DNA of 33,231 nt from Halobacteriales archaeon SW_10_66_29 (GTDB taxonomy: Archaea; Halobacteriota; Halobacteria; Halobacteriales; Haloarculaceae), in contig PXSF01000070.1 in the NCBI GenBank assembly GCA_003022845.1, forward strand, positions 1 to 33,231. The letters are read 5' to 3'. The first letter of the stretch is position 1. Each line of letters opens with the position of its first letter. Shown here in pieces: positions 23,164-30,817 of this stretch. Under the pieces are notes generated by a model. It made no database searches. It saw nothing but the letters and a program-made list of their open reading frames with translations, and was not told where the DNA came from. A program made the position numbers and the translations under genes.

Positions 23164-24058
23164 CTCGCCGATCATCAAGTCGCGGGCGGGCGAACTCGTC
23201 GCGGACAGCGTGCTGGTCGTCTTCGCGCTGTTCACGGTGTTCCCGTTCCTGTGGGTCGTCTGGACGGCACTGAAACCCGAACACCTGGCGCTGAACCCGG
23301 GGGCGACGAACTTCACGCCGACGCTGGAGTCGTTCGAACTCATGTGGAACCTGGTGGACGCCGGATCCGGGGGAACGAGAGAGGGCGCCGAGTCGACCGT
23401 TGACATCACCCGGAGCGGGTCGCCGGTCCACCTGTACCTGTTCAACACGCTGTTCGTCGCCGGCGCGGCGACGCTGCTCTCGCTCGCCGTCGGCGCGTTC
23501 GCGGCCTACTCGATCGCCCGGTTCGACACCGGCGGCATGCCCCTGCGGGTCGCGTTCCTTCTCCCGATCCTGATCCCGCCGATCGCGTTCAGCATCTCGA
23601 TGTTCTTCGTCTGGGACGCCCTCGGGATCGGCAACTCGCGGACCGCGATCGTCCTCGCGTACATGACGTTCGCGATCCCGTTTGCGGTGTGGTTTCTCAC
23701 CGTCTTCTTCGAGGGGTTCCCCGAGGAACTCGAGGAGGCCGCGATGGTCGACGGCGACACGCGGGTGCGTGCGGTCATCAACATCATCGTCCCCAATATG
23801 AAGCCCGCGTTCTTCGCGACGGGGATCCTGATCTTCATCTACTCCTGGAACAACTTCATCTTCCCGTTCCTGCTGACCAACGACGAGAGCCTGCGGACGA
23901 TGCCGGTGCTGGTCTCGACGTACGTCACCTCCTCCGACCTGCTGGTCTCGCCGATGTCGGCAGCGATCATCGTGACCGTCTCCCCGGTGTTGATCCTCGC
24001 ATACTTCCTCGGGAAGTTCCTCATCGAGGGGATGAACACCCAGACGGGGATCGACTGA
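23153..24058 (+). CDS. Carbohydrate ABC transporter permease (MalG/UgpE type)
   Basis: A 301-aa partner permease. An N-terminal segment VLVVFALFTVFPFLWVVWTA and further membrane helices are present. The EAA loop is EEAAMVDGDTRVRAVINIIV. The C-terminus FLIEGMNTQTGID resembles the G-A-V/T-K-G tail region of MalG-like proteins. It overlaps the upstream permease and is followed 62 bp later by the ATPase. Confidence 0.92.
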   Translation: MSSDSPIIKSRAGELVADSVLVVFALFTVFPFLWVVWTALKPEHLALNPGATNFTPTLESFELMWNLVDAGSGGTREGAESTVDITRSGSPVHLYLFNTLFVAGAATLLSLAVGAFAAYSIARFDTGGMPLRVAFLLPILIPPIAFSISMFFVWDALGIGNSRTAIVLAYMTFAIPFAVWFLTVFFEGFPEELEEAAMVDGDTRVRAVINIIVPNMKPAFFATGILIFIYSWNNFIFPFLLTNDESLRTMPVLVSTYVTSSDLLVSPMSAAIIVTVSPVLILAYFLGKFLIEGMNTQTGID

Positions 24059-24085
24059 TCGGCGCCGGACCACCTGTCACCGCAA

Positions 24086-24094
24086 CTATTATAG
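24086..24094 (+). promoter_or_regulatory. Internal TATA-like box before the ABC ATPase
   Basis: ACTATTATAG lies about 27-35 nt before the ATPase ATG at 24121 inside the transporter operon. This suggests that the ATPase has an additional leaderless promoter, so it could be expressed without the binding protein and permeases. Confidence 0.45.
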
Positions 24095-24120
24095 TGACCC
24101 GCGAGAGTGTTTCACGTAGT

Positions 24121-25506
24121 ATGGCCAGTGTCGAACTCGACAGTCTCGTGAAGCGGTTCGGCGGTCCAGAGGGGACGATCGTCGCCAACGACAACATCGA
24201 CCTGACCATCGAGGACGGCGAATTCATCGTCATCGTCGGGCCGTCGGGGAGCGGCAAGTCGACGGCGTTGCGGGCGATCGCCGGCCTGGAGGAGCCAACC
24301 GAAGGGCGGGTCCTCATCGGCGGCGAGGACGTGACCGACCTGCCGCCCCGGGACCGCGACGTCGCGATGGTGTTCCAGAACTACGCGCTGTACCCCCACA
24401 AGACCGTCGACGGGAACATGCGCTACGGGCTGGAGAAGTCCAGCGGCCTCTCGGGCGAGGAGATCGACGAGCGGGTCCGGCAGTTCGCCGAGATGATGGA
24501 GATCGAGGAGACACTGGAGAAGACGCCCGACCAGCTGTCGGGCGGGCAGAAACAGCGGGTCGCGCTGGGCCGGGCGATCGTCCAGAAGCCGGAGGCGTTC
24601 CTGATGGACGAGCCGCTCTCGAACCTGGACGCGAAGCTCCGCCTCCAGATGCGCACCGAGTTCCAGCGCATCCACCGTGAGCTGGGCAAGACGACGATCT
24701 ACGTGACACACGACCAGGAGGAGGCGATGACGATGGGTGACCGGATCGTCGTGATGGACGGGGGGGAGATCCAGCAGATCGACGAACCCGCCGACGTCTA
24801 CGACCGCCCCGAGAACTACTTCGTCGCGCAGTTCATCGGCGAGCTGACGATGAACTTCGCGGAGGTGACCGTCGAGAACGGGACCGTTTCGAGCGAGAAC
24901 TTCAGCTTCAGCTTCCCGGGGGAGGGCCCCGACCTGGCGGACGGCACGTACCTGCTGGGGATCAGGCCCGGGGACGTCGAGCTCCGTCCCGACAGCGAGG
25001 TTTCGGGCACCGCGACCGTCGAGGTGACCGAGCCGACGGGGAGCGAGGCGGTGGTCTACCTCGAAAACGAGCACGAGTACACCGTGTCGATCGAGCGGGA
25101 GTCCGTCTCGTCGGTGACGGCCGTCGAGACGGTGCCGAGCTCGGACGCCGCGGCGGCCGACGAGCTCCACTGGACCAACGTCTCCATCGAGCACGGCACC
25201 GTCCGGAGCGACGAGTTCCGGTTCGAGCTCCCCGACGAGGCCCCGGAGCTCGTCAGCGGCGACTACCGCCTCGGCGTCCGCCCGAGCGACCTGAACGGCG
25301 ACGCGCCCGCCGAGCGGATCAGCGTCCGGTTCCAGCGCACCGACGAGCTGTCGGTCAAGACCGACCGGACCGCGTTGCCGCAGGTGGGCGAGGAAGTGGA
25401 CTTCCGCATCCCACACCGGAAGATCCACCTGTTCGACCCCGAAACCGAGGAGACCGTCTATCACGGCCGGGACAAACGCGCCGAACCCGACAGACAGGTC
25501 GCCTGA
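24121..25506 (+). CDS. Carbohydrate ABC transporter ATPase (MalK/UgpC type) with duplicated C-terminal module
   Basis: A 461-aa ATPase. Walker A GPSGSGKST, Q-loop VFQNYALYPHKTV, signature LSGGQKQRVALG, Walker B FLMDEPLSNLDAKL and switch His VTHDQEEAMTM are all intact. After the nucleotide domain (about 240 residues) there are two similar regulatory-type repeats. They begin NFAEVTVENGTVSSENFSF...LGIRPGDVEL and HWTNVSIEHGTVRSDEFRF...LGVRPSDLNG. MalK/UgpC relatives usually have one such TOBE-type region and about 360-380 residues, so this one is long by duplication. ATG 24121 follows from the family start MASVELDSLVKRFGG. Confidence 0.92.
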   Translation: MASVELDSLVKRFGGPEGTIVANDNIDLTIEDGEFIVIVGPSGSGKSTALRAIAGLEEPTEGRVLIGGEDVTDLPPRDRDVAMVFQNYALYPHKTVDGNMRYGLEKSSGLSGEEIDERVRQFAEMMEIEETLEKTPDQLSGGQKQRVALGRAIVQKPEAFLMDEPLSNLDAKLRLQMRTEFQRIHRELGKTTIYVTHDQEEAMTMGDRIVVMDGGEIQQIDEPADVYDRPENYFVAQFIGELTMNFAEVTVENGTVSSENFSFSFPGEGPDLADGTYLLGIRPGDVELRPDSEVSGTATVEVTEPTGSEAVVYLENEHEYTVSIERESVSSVTAVETVPSSDAAAADELHWTNVSIEHGTVRSDEFRFELPDEAPELVSGDYRLGVRPSDLNGDAPAERISVRFQRTDELSVKTDRTALPQVGEEVDFRIPHRKIHLFDPETEETVYHGRDKRAEPDRQVA

Positions 25507-25621
25507 TCGGCGCGGCGACGGCTCCCCGGCCGGGACCGGTCAGCGCGGATCGTTCTTTCTGTTCGGCGTGGGCGGCGAAACGGAGGAACGTTGAAGGCGG
25601 TCGCCATCCACAGAGTCAGCT

Positions 25622-26650
25622 ATGACCGGAGCGAACCCACGCCTCGCCGTGACGATGGGCGACCCCGCGGGGATCGGCCCCGAAATCACGCTGAAGGCGC
25701 TCGCCGATCCGGCGGCGCGCGGGGCGGCGGCCCCCGTCGTGCTGGGTGACTACGCGTTCCTGCAGGCCGAGCGGGAACGGTTCGGGATCGACGTTGAGCT
25801 TCAGCGGGTCGACAGCGCAGCGGACGCCCCCGCGCTCGGGGGCGACACCGACGCCGACGCGGTCGGAGTCGTCGACTTCGACAACGTCGCGTCGCCGGTG
25901 ACCCGCGGCGAGGTTCAAAGCGAGTACGGCCGCGCCAGCCTCGCGTACGTCGAGCGGAGTATCGACCTGGCCGTCGAGGGAACCGTCGACGGGATCTGCA
26001 ACGCCCCGATCCACAAGGAGGCGATCAGCCGAGCGGGCAGCGAGTTCGCCGGCCACACGGACATGATGGCCGCGCGGACTGGCGTCGAGGAGTACACGCC
26101 GCTGTTGACCGACGATGAGCTGTACGTCACCCACTGCTCGCTCCACGTCCCCCTCGCGACGGCAGTGGAGCACGTATCGACCGAAACAGTCCTCGAGACG
26201 ATCCGAGTCACCCACGACCACCTGCCGGAGGTCGGGATCGATGACCCGTCGCTGGGCGTGCTCGGCGTCGACCCTCACGCGGGCGACAGCGGCGTCATCG
26301 GCGAGTTCGACGACCGGACGGTCCGGCCCGCCGTCGAACGGGCGTGCGAACGGGGGATCGACGCCCGCGGGCCGCTCCCGCCAGACAGCGCGTTCAACCG
26401 TGCTCTCGCCGGCGAGTTCGACTGCGTGATCGCGATGTACCACGACCAGGGCCACATCCCGCTGTTCGTCAACAGCTACGTCCCCGGCGGGGGCGTGGGC
26501 GCGGCCGTCGCCGTGCTCGGGTTCCCGTTCGTCCGCACGACGACGCTCCACGGAACAGCCTACGACATCGCCGGCGACGGCGTCGCCGCCCCCGACAGCA
26601 TGATCGGCAGCGTCCGACTTGCCGCCGAGGCTGTCCGCCACCGGTCGTGA
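25622..26650 (+). CDS. PdxA-like 4-phospho(hydroxy)acid dehydrogenase
   Basis: A 342-aa member of the PdxA family, which oxidises and decarboxylates 4-phospho-hydroxy-acids with NAD(P). It starts RLAVTMGDPAGIGPEITLKA. The three metal-binding histidines lie in AGHTDMMA (about residue 143), MYHDQGHIPLF (about 273) and TTLHGTAYDIAG (about 309). The phosphate-site region reads LGVDPHAGDSG. Haloarchaea generally make vitamin B6 by the PdxS/PdxT route. Its position after a carbohydrate importer therefore suggests a PdxA2-type role in catabolism, as with 4-phospho-threonate or -erythronate, rather than pyridoxine synthesis. The substrate is inferred, not shown. Confidence 0.85.
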   Translation: MTGANPRLAVTMGDPAGIGPEITLKALADPAARGAAAPVVLGDYAFLQAERERFGIDVELQRVDSAADAPALGGDTDADAVGVVDFDNVASPVTRGEVQSEYGRASLAYVERSIDLAVEGTVDGICNAPIHKEAISRAGSEFAGHTDMMAARTGVEEYTPLLTDDELYVTHCSLHVPLATAVEHVSTETVLETIRVTHDHLPEVGIDDPSLGVLGVDPHAGDSGVIGEFDDRTVRPAVERACERGIDARGPLPPDSAFNRALAGEFDCVIAMYHDQGHIPLFVNSYVPGGGVGAAVAVLGFPFVRTTTLHGTAYDIAGDGVAAPDSMIGSVRLAAEAVRHRS

Positions 26651-26660
26651 TACTGTGACA

Positions 26661-26722
26661 ACGGTCCGGGAACAGTACGATGGAGGTCGAGAACGGGGTC
26701 GGACCGTTCACAATGTGTAAAC
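26661..26722. promoter_or_regulatory. Inverted repeat and operator-like palindrome between convergent genes
   Basis: ACGGTCCG (26661-26668) and CGGACCGT (26700-26707) form an 8-bp inverted repeat in the 82-bp gap between the convergent pdxA-like gene and IclR2. It could act as a bidirectional terminator. Overlapping its end is GTTCACAATGTGTAAAC (26706-26722), a palindrome of the form GTTnACA...TGTnAAC. It resembles the site upstream of IclR2. Confidence 0.35.
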
Positions 26723-26732
26723 GCAGACGGAA

Positions 26733-27494
26733 TTACGACAGTTCTGACTCCAGTTCGCTGGTGACAGTGAGAAGATCAGTTGCCAGTTCATCGTGCACTC
26801 GATCTTCGTCGAGTCGGTACTTCGGACCACCGACGGTGAGTCCACCAACAATGTCGTCTTCGGCGTCTCGAATGGCCGTCCCCGCGGCGATGAGCCCCTC
26901 GGTGAACTCCTCGTCAACGACGCCGTATCCTCGCGCCTCGGTACTCTCCAGTTCCTCGAACAGCGCCGTCCGGGTGGTGATCGTCGCGTCAGTCTCACGG
27001 GGAAGCCCCCACTCGTCGAGAATATTGTCGACTCGCTTCTGCGGAAGTTCGGCGAGAATCGCTTTCCCGGCGGCTGTGTTGTGCATGTAGTATTCCCTGC
27101 GGAACTTGAGTGTGTGCTCACCCGAAGAGTTGGCGATTGCAGTGTGTACCATAATGAGACGGCCCTGTTCTATCACAGTGAAGTTCACCTCCTCACCGCT
27201 TATTTCTGCGAGGCGCTCGACTTTGTTCTTCGCAACGTGATACGCATGTCGGCGATGGCGTGCGGATTCGTACACTGCGAACGGGTGTAGTGCAATCTCG
27301 TATGTGCCGTCCCGTTCGATCAAAAACCGACTCTTTACCAGCGTCCGGAGGTGTGCGTGAAGGGTGCTTTTCGACTGGTCTACCACGTCAGTCAGTTCCG
27401 CAAGCGTCAGTCCGTTCCGGTCACTGACGAGCTCGATGATCCGTAACGAGGTCTGTGTCGTCTGTAACGTTCGTCCCCTGTCATCTCCTAGCAT
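26733..27494 (-). CDS. IclR-family transcriptional regulator 2
   Basis: A 253-aa IclR-type regulator. The winged HTH is in LAELTDVVDQSKSTLHAHLR, with the effector domain after it (YYMHNTAAGKAILAELPQKR, GLIAAGTAIRDAEDDIVGGL). ATG 27494 (MLGDDRGRTLQ) is preferred because a TATA-like CTTAAC lies ~28 nt upstream and the longer frame runs into the operator region. A 17-nt palindrome, GTTTCCATAATGTAAAC, sits directly upstream of the TATA box, as with IclR1, suggesting autoregulation. Context suggests control of the PdxA-like gene and/or the GH88-transporter genes. Confidence 0.9.
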   Translation of the reverse strand: MLGDDRGRTLQTTQTSLRIIELVSDRNGLTLAELTDVVDQSKSTLHAHLRTLVKSRFLIERDGTYEIALHPFAVYESARHRRHAYHVAKNKVERLAEISGEEVNFTVIEQGRLIMVHTAIANSSGEHTLKFRREYYMHNTAAGKAILAELPQKRVDNILDEWGLPRETDATITTRTALFEELESTEARGYGVVDEEFTEGLIAAGTAIRDAEDDIVGGLTVGGPKYRLDEDRVHDELATDLLTVTSELESELS

Positions 27495-27519
27495 ATCACA
27501 TGCCCTCCCGGTCGACGAT

Positions 27520-27543
27520 GTTAAGCGTTTCCATAATGTAAAC
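27520..27543 (-). promoter_or_regulatory. IclR2 TATA-like box with adjacent operator-like palindrome
   Basis: A TATA-like CTTAAC (about 27520-27526) is followed upstream by GTTTCCATAATGTAAAC (27527-27543), which has GTTT/AAAC arms and near dyad symmetry. It resembles the palindrome at 26706-26722. The arrangement mirrors that upstream of IclR1. Confidence 0.5.
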
Positions 27544-27584
27544 AGCACGGTGATGAGACGGCTGTGTGGGAAAATAACGTCTCA

Positions 27585-27693
27585 TAGTGATTGTTGTGAT
27601 TATTTTCGGAGTCGCATCGCATTCTCGGGAGTGTCACGGGCTGACACCGGAGTCTGATGGGTCGACAGTGGTAACGACTCACAACAATCACTA
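27585..27693. mobile_element. MITE-like element, copy B, forming the GH88 stop codon
   Basis: TAGTGATTGTTGTGA (27585-27599) is perfectly repeated in inverse as TCACAACAATCACTA (27679-27693), ~109 bp including TA flanks, the same size as copy A. Subterminal motifs GTGATTATTTTCGG (left) and, on the reverse strand, GTGAGTCGTTACC (right) match the other copies. It is non-coding. The right TA plus the first G of the element is the TAG stop of the minus-strand GH88 gene. Confidence 0.7.
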
Positions 27694-28869
27694 TCGCGCC
27701 TCCGCCAGTGCGTTCCGCAGGGCGCGAGCGACGTAGAAGTCCGTCCAGACGAGTTCGTTATCGGTCGCGTAGTCACCGGGGTAGTTGTAACAGCCGTGGA
27801 GAACCATGCCACGTCGGTGGTCGTCGACATCTGTGCGCATGTAGTCCGAGACGAGGGAGGCCAGTACCTCGCGACCCACGTCACGCAGACGCGAGATGCG
27901 GGGACCGTCCCCCTCCAGCGCGAGGAGCCCGTACGCTGTCAACCCGGCACAGCTGGTGTCACGGGGAACGTCGGGGATTCGCGGGTCCTCGAAATCCCAG
28001 TAGGGGACGAGATCCTGCGGCGTGTGATCGCAGTAGTAGTCGACAGCAGCGTCGAGGTGGTCGAGATACCGACGCGCACCAGTCGCGGAGTATGCCCGCG
28101 ACAGGCCGGCGATATTCCAGCCCTGGCCACGCGCCCAGCACGTGTCCTCACTGTACGCCAGCGTGTCGAAAAACTCGTCCGCCTGTCCTGTCTCCGGATC
28201 GTATGCCGCCATGTGGATGTTGGATCCGTCGTCTTCGAGATACCAGTCGATGTGGCGGTCCGCGTGGGCCAGTGCGACATCGCGGAACCTCGTGGTTCCG
28301 GTTTCCTCGTAGGCCCGCCAGAGCACGGGCAGCGACGTGTAGATCGTATCGAGAACGGCGACGTTCTCGCCGGGCGGGCGCCCGTCGACCTCCTGTTCCA
28401 TGTCGAACTGCTTCTCGGGACCCTTTATCTTGTGCACGCCCACGCGAACCTGGCGCGCGGCTTCGTCGAACATGTCGACCATCGCATCGGCTCCCGCCAG
28501 CCCGATCGCATAGAGGTCCCTGTCGCCCGTGTGATCGTATCCGAAAAAGCCCGCATAGTCGAAATTCATCCCACAGAACATCCAGTCCCGCGGCATCTCC
28601 GCGTAGAGCGTGTCCGTGTGGTCGTAGGCTGCCCGTTTGAACCGGGCTGCTCGCTCGTCCTCGCCGGCGCGTGAAGCGACCTCGTGTGCGATCCACAGCA
28701 ATCCGACCCAGTGTCCACCACACCAGTTACCGTCGTCCGTCGTCTCCCACTCGCCGGTTTGGGGGTCGGCGACAAACGGGAACCGGTCGCCCGTTTCATC
28801 GAGCGTCGCTTCCACGCGGTCGGTCATCATCTCCAGTGCTGTCCGCAGTCGGGTCTCGCTCAGTGTCAT
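27691..28869 (-). CDS. Glycoside hydrolase family 88-like unsaturated glucuronyl hydrolase
   Basis: A 392-aa alpha/alpha-barrel protein with GH88 landmarks: FPFVADPQTGEWE, NWCGGHWVGLLWIAHE (about residue 47), FDYAGFFGYDHTGD (about 103), DTCWARGQGWNIAGLSRAY (about 245) and PYWDFEDPRIPDVPRDTS. GH88 enzymes hydrate the double bond of unsaturated uronyl residues left by polysaccharide lyases. As I recall characterised members, they have an Asp in W-T-D-G-F-W where this one has NWCGGHW, so activity or subfamily may differ. There is no signal peptide, so it acts in the cytoplasm on imported oligosaccharides. It starts 7 nt after the upstream binding-protein gene (same operon). Its stop is formed by the edge of MITE copy B. 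Confidence 0.8.
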   Translation of the reverse strand: MTLSETRLRTALEMMTDRVEATLDETGDRFPFVADPQTGEWETTDDGNWCGGHWVGLLWIAHEVASRAGEDERAARFKRAAYDHTDTLYAEMPRDWMFCGMNFDYAGFFGYDHTGDRDLYAIGLAGADAMVDMFDEAARQVRVGVHKIKGPEKQFDMEQEVDGRPPGENVAVLDTIYTSLPVLWRAYEETGTTRFRDVALAHADRHIDWYLEDDGSNIHMAAYDPETGQADEFFDTLAYSEDTCWARGQGWNIAGLSRAYSATGARRYLDHLDAAVDYYCDHTPQDLVPYWDFEDPRIPDVPRDTSCAGLTAYGLLALEGDGPRISRLRDVGREVLASLVSDYMRTDVDDHRRGMVLHGCYNYPGDYATDNELVWTDFYVARALRNALAEAR

Positions 28870-28876
28870 GGTTGTC

Positions 28877-29938
28877 TCATAGCCAGTCGGCCTGTTTGTT
28901 CGCCGGGAGCGGGGTCTGATTGATGATATCCTGCCAGGGGGGCTGTTCGTCGACGAGTCCCTGTTTGATCATCGTTTCGCCCGTGTTCGTGAAGTACTGC
29001 TGTCGAGGGGTCGGGTCCCAGTGGCGCTCGAGGTCTAGATTCCGGAGTGTCTGGAGTGCCAGTGGTTCGGGCCACTCGGCCGCCGCCGCCCAAACACTGG
29101 CAGTCTCCTCCAGATTGTTGCGTGCGTATTCGGCTCCATCCATGAGAGCGCTGATGATGCGACCCAACACGTCAGGCCGTTCTTCGATCGTCGTCGTCCC
29201 GGCCGTAATCACCTGTGGGGGGATCCACTCGGCGTGTTCGCGGACACGCCAGACGCGCTTGAGATCGCCTTCATCGAGTTGAATCAGTGACAGCGGCGGG
29301 ATAATCCAGGTCAGGTCCGCGCCTCCCTGCTTGACGGTCGTGAGACACTCCCCGAGGCCACCGGCGTAGACGAACTCGACGTCGTCGATCGAAACGCCGT
29401 CTGCGCGACTGATCGACTGGATCGCGGCCGCTTCCGGGCTATCACCTTCCCCATTGACGGCGATCTGCGCCCCTGCCGCGTCCTGTATCGACTCTATCCC
29501 GGAGTCCGCTCGGGCGAAAAATTCGATCGGATTCACACCCAGGGAAATACCAAGGATGTTTATCGGTGCTCCTTGGATGTACGCGTTAACTGGCGCCGCC
29601 AGCCCGCCCAGTCCCACGTCGAGTCCACCCGTCGAAATGCCTCTGACGACGTCGCCAGCGCTGCCGAAAGAAACGATTTCCTCAACTTCGAGGTTGTGGT
29701 CCGCGAACGTCTCTTGCTCTCTTGCCATCAACAGACGTGCCGATCCCGGAGCGGTCGGATACACTGACACTGCCAAACTGATCGATGTCGTCGCCGGTTC
29801 AGTTGGTGTCGTTTCCCCAGCCCCGTCCGCGTCGTCCGCGCTATCTGAATCGTCCGAGCCGGAACAACCAGCCAGTGTGACGACGGACGCGGCCCCTATC
29901 GAGGCAAGGACGGACCGTCTAGTATGCTGTCTTGACAT
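28877..29938 (-). CDS. NMT1/SsuA-type ABC substrate-binding lipoprotein (Tat)
   Basis: A 353-aa periplasmic-type binding protein of the nitrate/sulfonate/pyrimidine-precursor group. It has a Tat signal, TRRSVLASIGAASVVTLAGC, with lipobox Cys 25 and an acidic linker. Domain landmarks are GSARLLMAREQETFADHNLE, GISTGGLDVGLGGLAAPVNA and VYAGGLGECLTTVKQGGADL. A canonical GGAGG lies 7 nt before the ATG. It diverges from two permeases and an ATPase of the same transporter class, which it probably serves. Co-operon placement with a GH88 hydrolase is unusual for this class and suggests an atypical ligand. Confidence 0.88.
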   Translation of the reverse strand: MSRQHTRRSVLASIGAASVVTLAGCSGSDDSDSADDADGAGETTPTEPATTSISLAVSVYPTAPGSARLLMAREQETFADHNLEVEEIVSFGSAGDVVRGISTGGLDVGLGGLAAPVNAYIQGAPINILGISLGVNPIEFFARADSGIESIQDAAGAQIAVNGEGDSPEAAAIQSISRADGVSIDDVEFVYAGGLGECLTTVKQGGADLTWIIPPLSLIQLDEGDLKRVWRVREHAEWIPPQVITAGTTTIEERPDVLGRIISALMDGAEYARNNLEETASVWAAAAEWPEPLALQTLRNLDLERHWDPTPRQQYFTNTGETMIKQGLVDEQPPWQDIINQTPLPANKQADWL

Positions 29939-29942
29939 ACTG

Positions 29943-30035
29943 GTACCTCCAACGACAGCGGGACGTTTTCCGTGCAGTATCTAATAATTAATGGTAATCA
30001 AAATGTCACGTATACCATCGGGAAAAGCTTAATTG
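29943..30035. promoter_or_regulatory. Divergent promoter region of the SsuA-type transporter
   Basis: On the minus side GGAGG (29946-29950) is a clear Shine-Dalgarno for the binding-protein gene, and an AT-rich TTAATTATTAG at about 29979-29990 may be its TATA region. On the plus side GCTTAATTG (30027-30035) lies ~28 nt before the permease ATG at 30059, the leaderless spacing. A loose GGTA...TACC dyad lies between them (about 29994-30016). Confidence 0.45.
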
Positions 30036-30058
30036 CCAAGTCGTAAAATAGAGCGTGT

Positions 30059-30817
30059 ATGAACACCAGGCACGTCCACGCTGCGCAAGGGCTGGGACTC
30101 GCAGCGTTTGTCAGTAGTCTGGAATATCTCGCTCGGAGTGGGGCTGTCGGCCGTATCACCCTGGTTCCGCCGTCAGAGATGGGAACGACGTTGGTGAATT
30201 TGCTGGTATCGGGTGAAATTACCGGGGACATCTGGCAGACGTTCTCCGTCGTCCTCGGAGCGTTCTCGCTTGCTGTGCTGGTCGGCATCCCGGCCGGGTG
30301 GGCGCTCTGGCAGTCGGCCGAACTCAAGGAGATACTGGACCCATTCATCATCACCTACTACGCAATCCCGGTGTTCGTGTTCTATCCGCTCTTGCTCGTG
30401 GTGTTCGGGTTCAATCGACTCCCGATCCTGCTGATTGCCTTCGCGATGGGCGTCGTTGCCGTGGTGATTAACACGGCAAACGGGTTCGAGGCCGTCGATC
30501 AGGTGTACCTCGATGTCGGCCGGGCAGTGCGGCTCTCGCGGTACCAGCGATTCAGACACATTGCGCTGCCTGCTGCACTCCCGTACGTCTTCACCGGCCT
30601 CAAACTGGGGTTCATCTATTCGCTCATCGGCGTCATCGCAAGCGAATTCATTCTGGCCGGGTCGGGGCTCGGGTATCTCGTTTCCAATTACTATACGACG
30701 TTCAACACCGCGAAAATGTACGCCGTCATGCTGTTCGTTGTCATCGTCTCCGTTGCTATCAACCAGACGTTGCTGCGCATCGAGGGCAGGCTCTACCAAC
30801 ACAGGGTGAATGCATGA
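30059..30817 (+). CDS. SsuC/TauC-type ABC transporter permease 1
   Basis: A 252-aa membrane permease of the nitrate/sulfonate/taurine class. Hydrophobic segments include FSVVLGAFSLAVLVGIPAGW, YYAIPVFVFYPLLLVVFGF and KMYAVMLFVVIVSVAINQTL. The ATPase-docking loop is DVGRAVRLSRYQRFRHIALP, and IGVIASEFILAGSGLGYL is typical of the family. Its stop overlaps the next permease start. It is the first gene of the plus-strand transporter operon. Confidence 0.9.
   Translation: MNTRHVHAAQGLGLAAFVSSLEYLARSGAVGRITLVPPSEMGTTLVNLLVSGEITGDIWQTFSVVLGAFSLAVLVGIPAGWALWQSAELKEILDPFIITYYAIPVFVFYPLLLVVFGFNRLPILLIAFAMGVVAVVINTANGFEAVDQVYLDVGRAVRLSRYQRFRHIALPAALPYVFTGLKLGFIYSLIGVIASEFILAGSGLGYLVSNYYTTFNTAKMYAVMLFVVIVSVAINQTLLRIEGRLYQHRVNA

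Noticed and set aside
24112-25464. 450-aa minus-strand ORF opposite the sugar ABC ATPase
   Set aside because: The plus strand carries complete ABC ATPase motifs; the minus frame has none.
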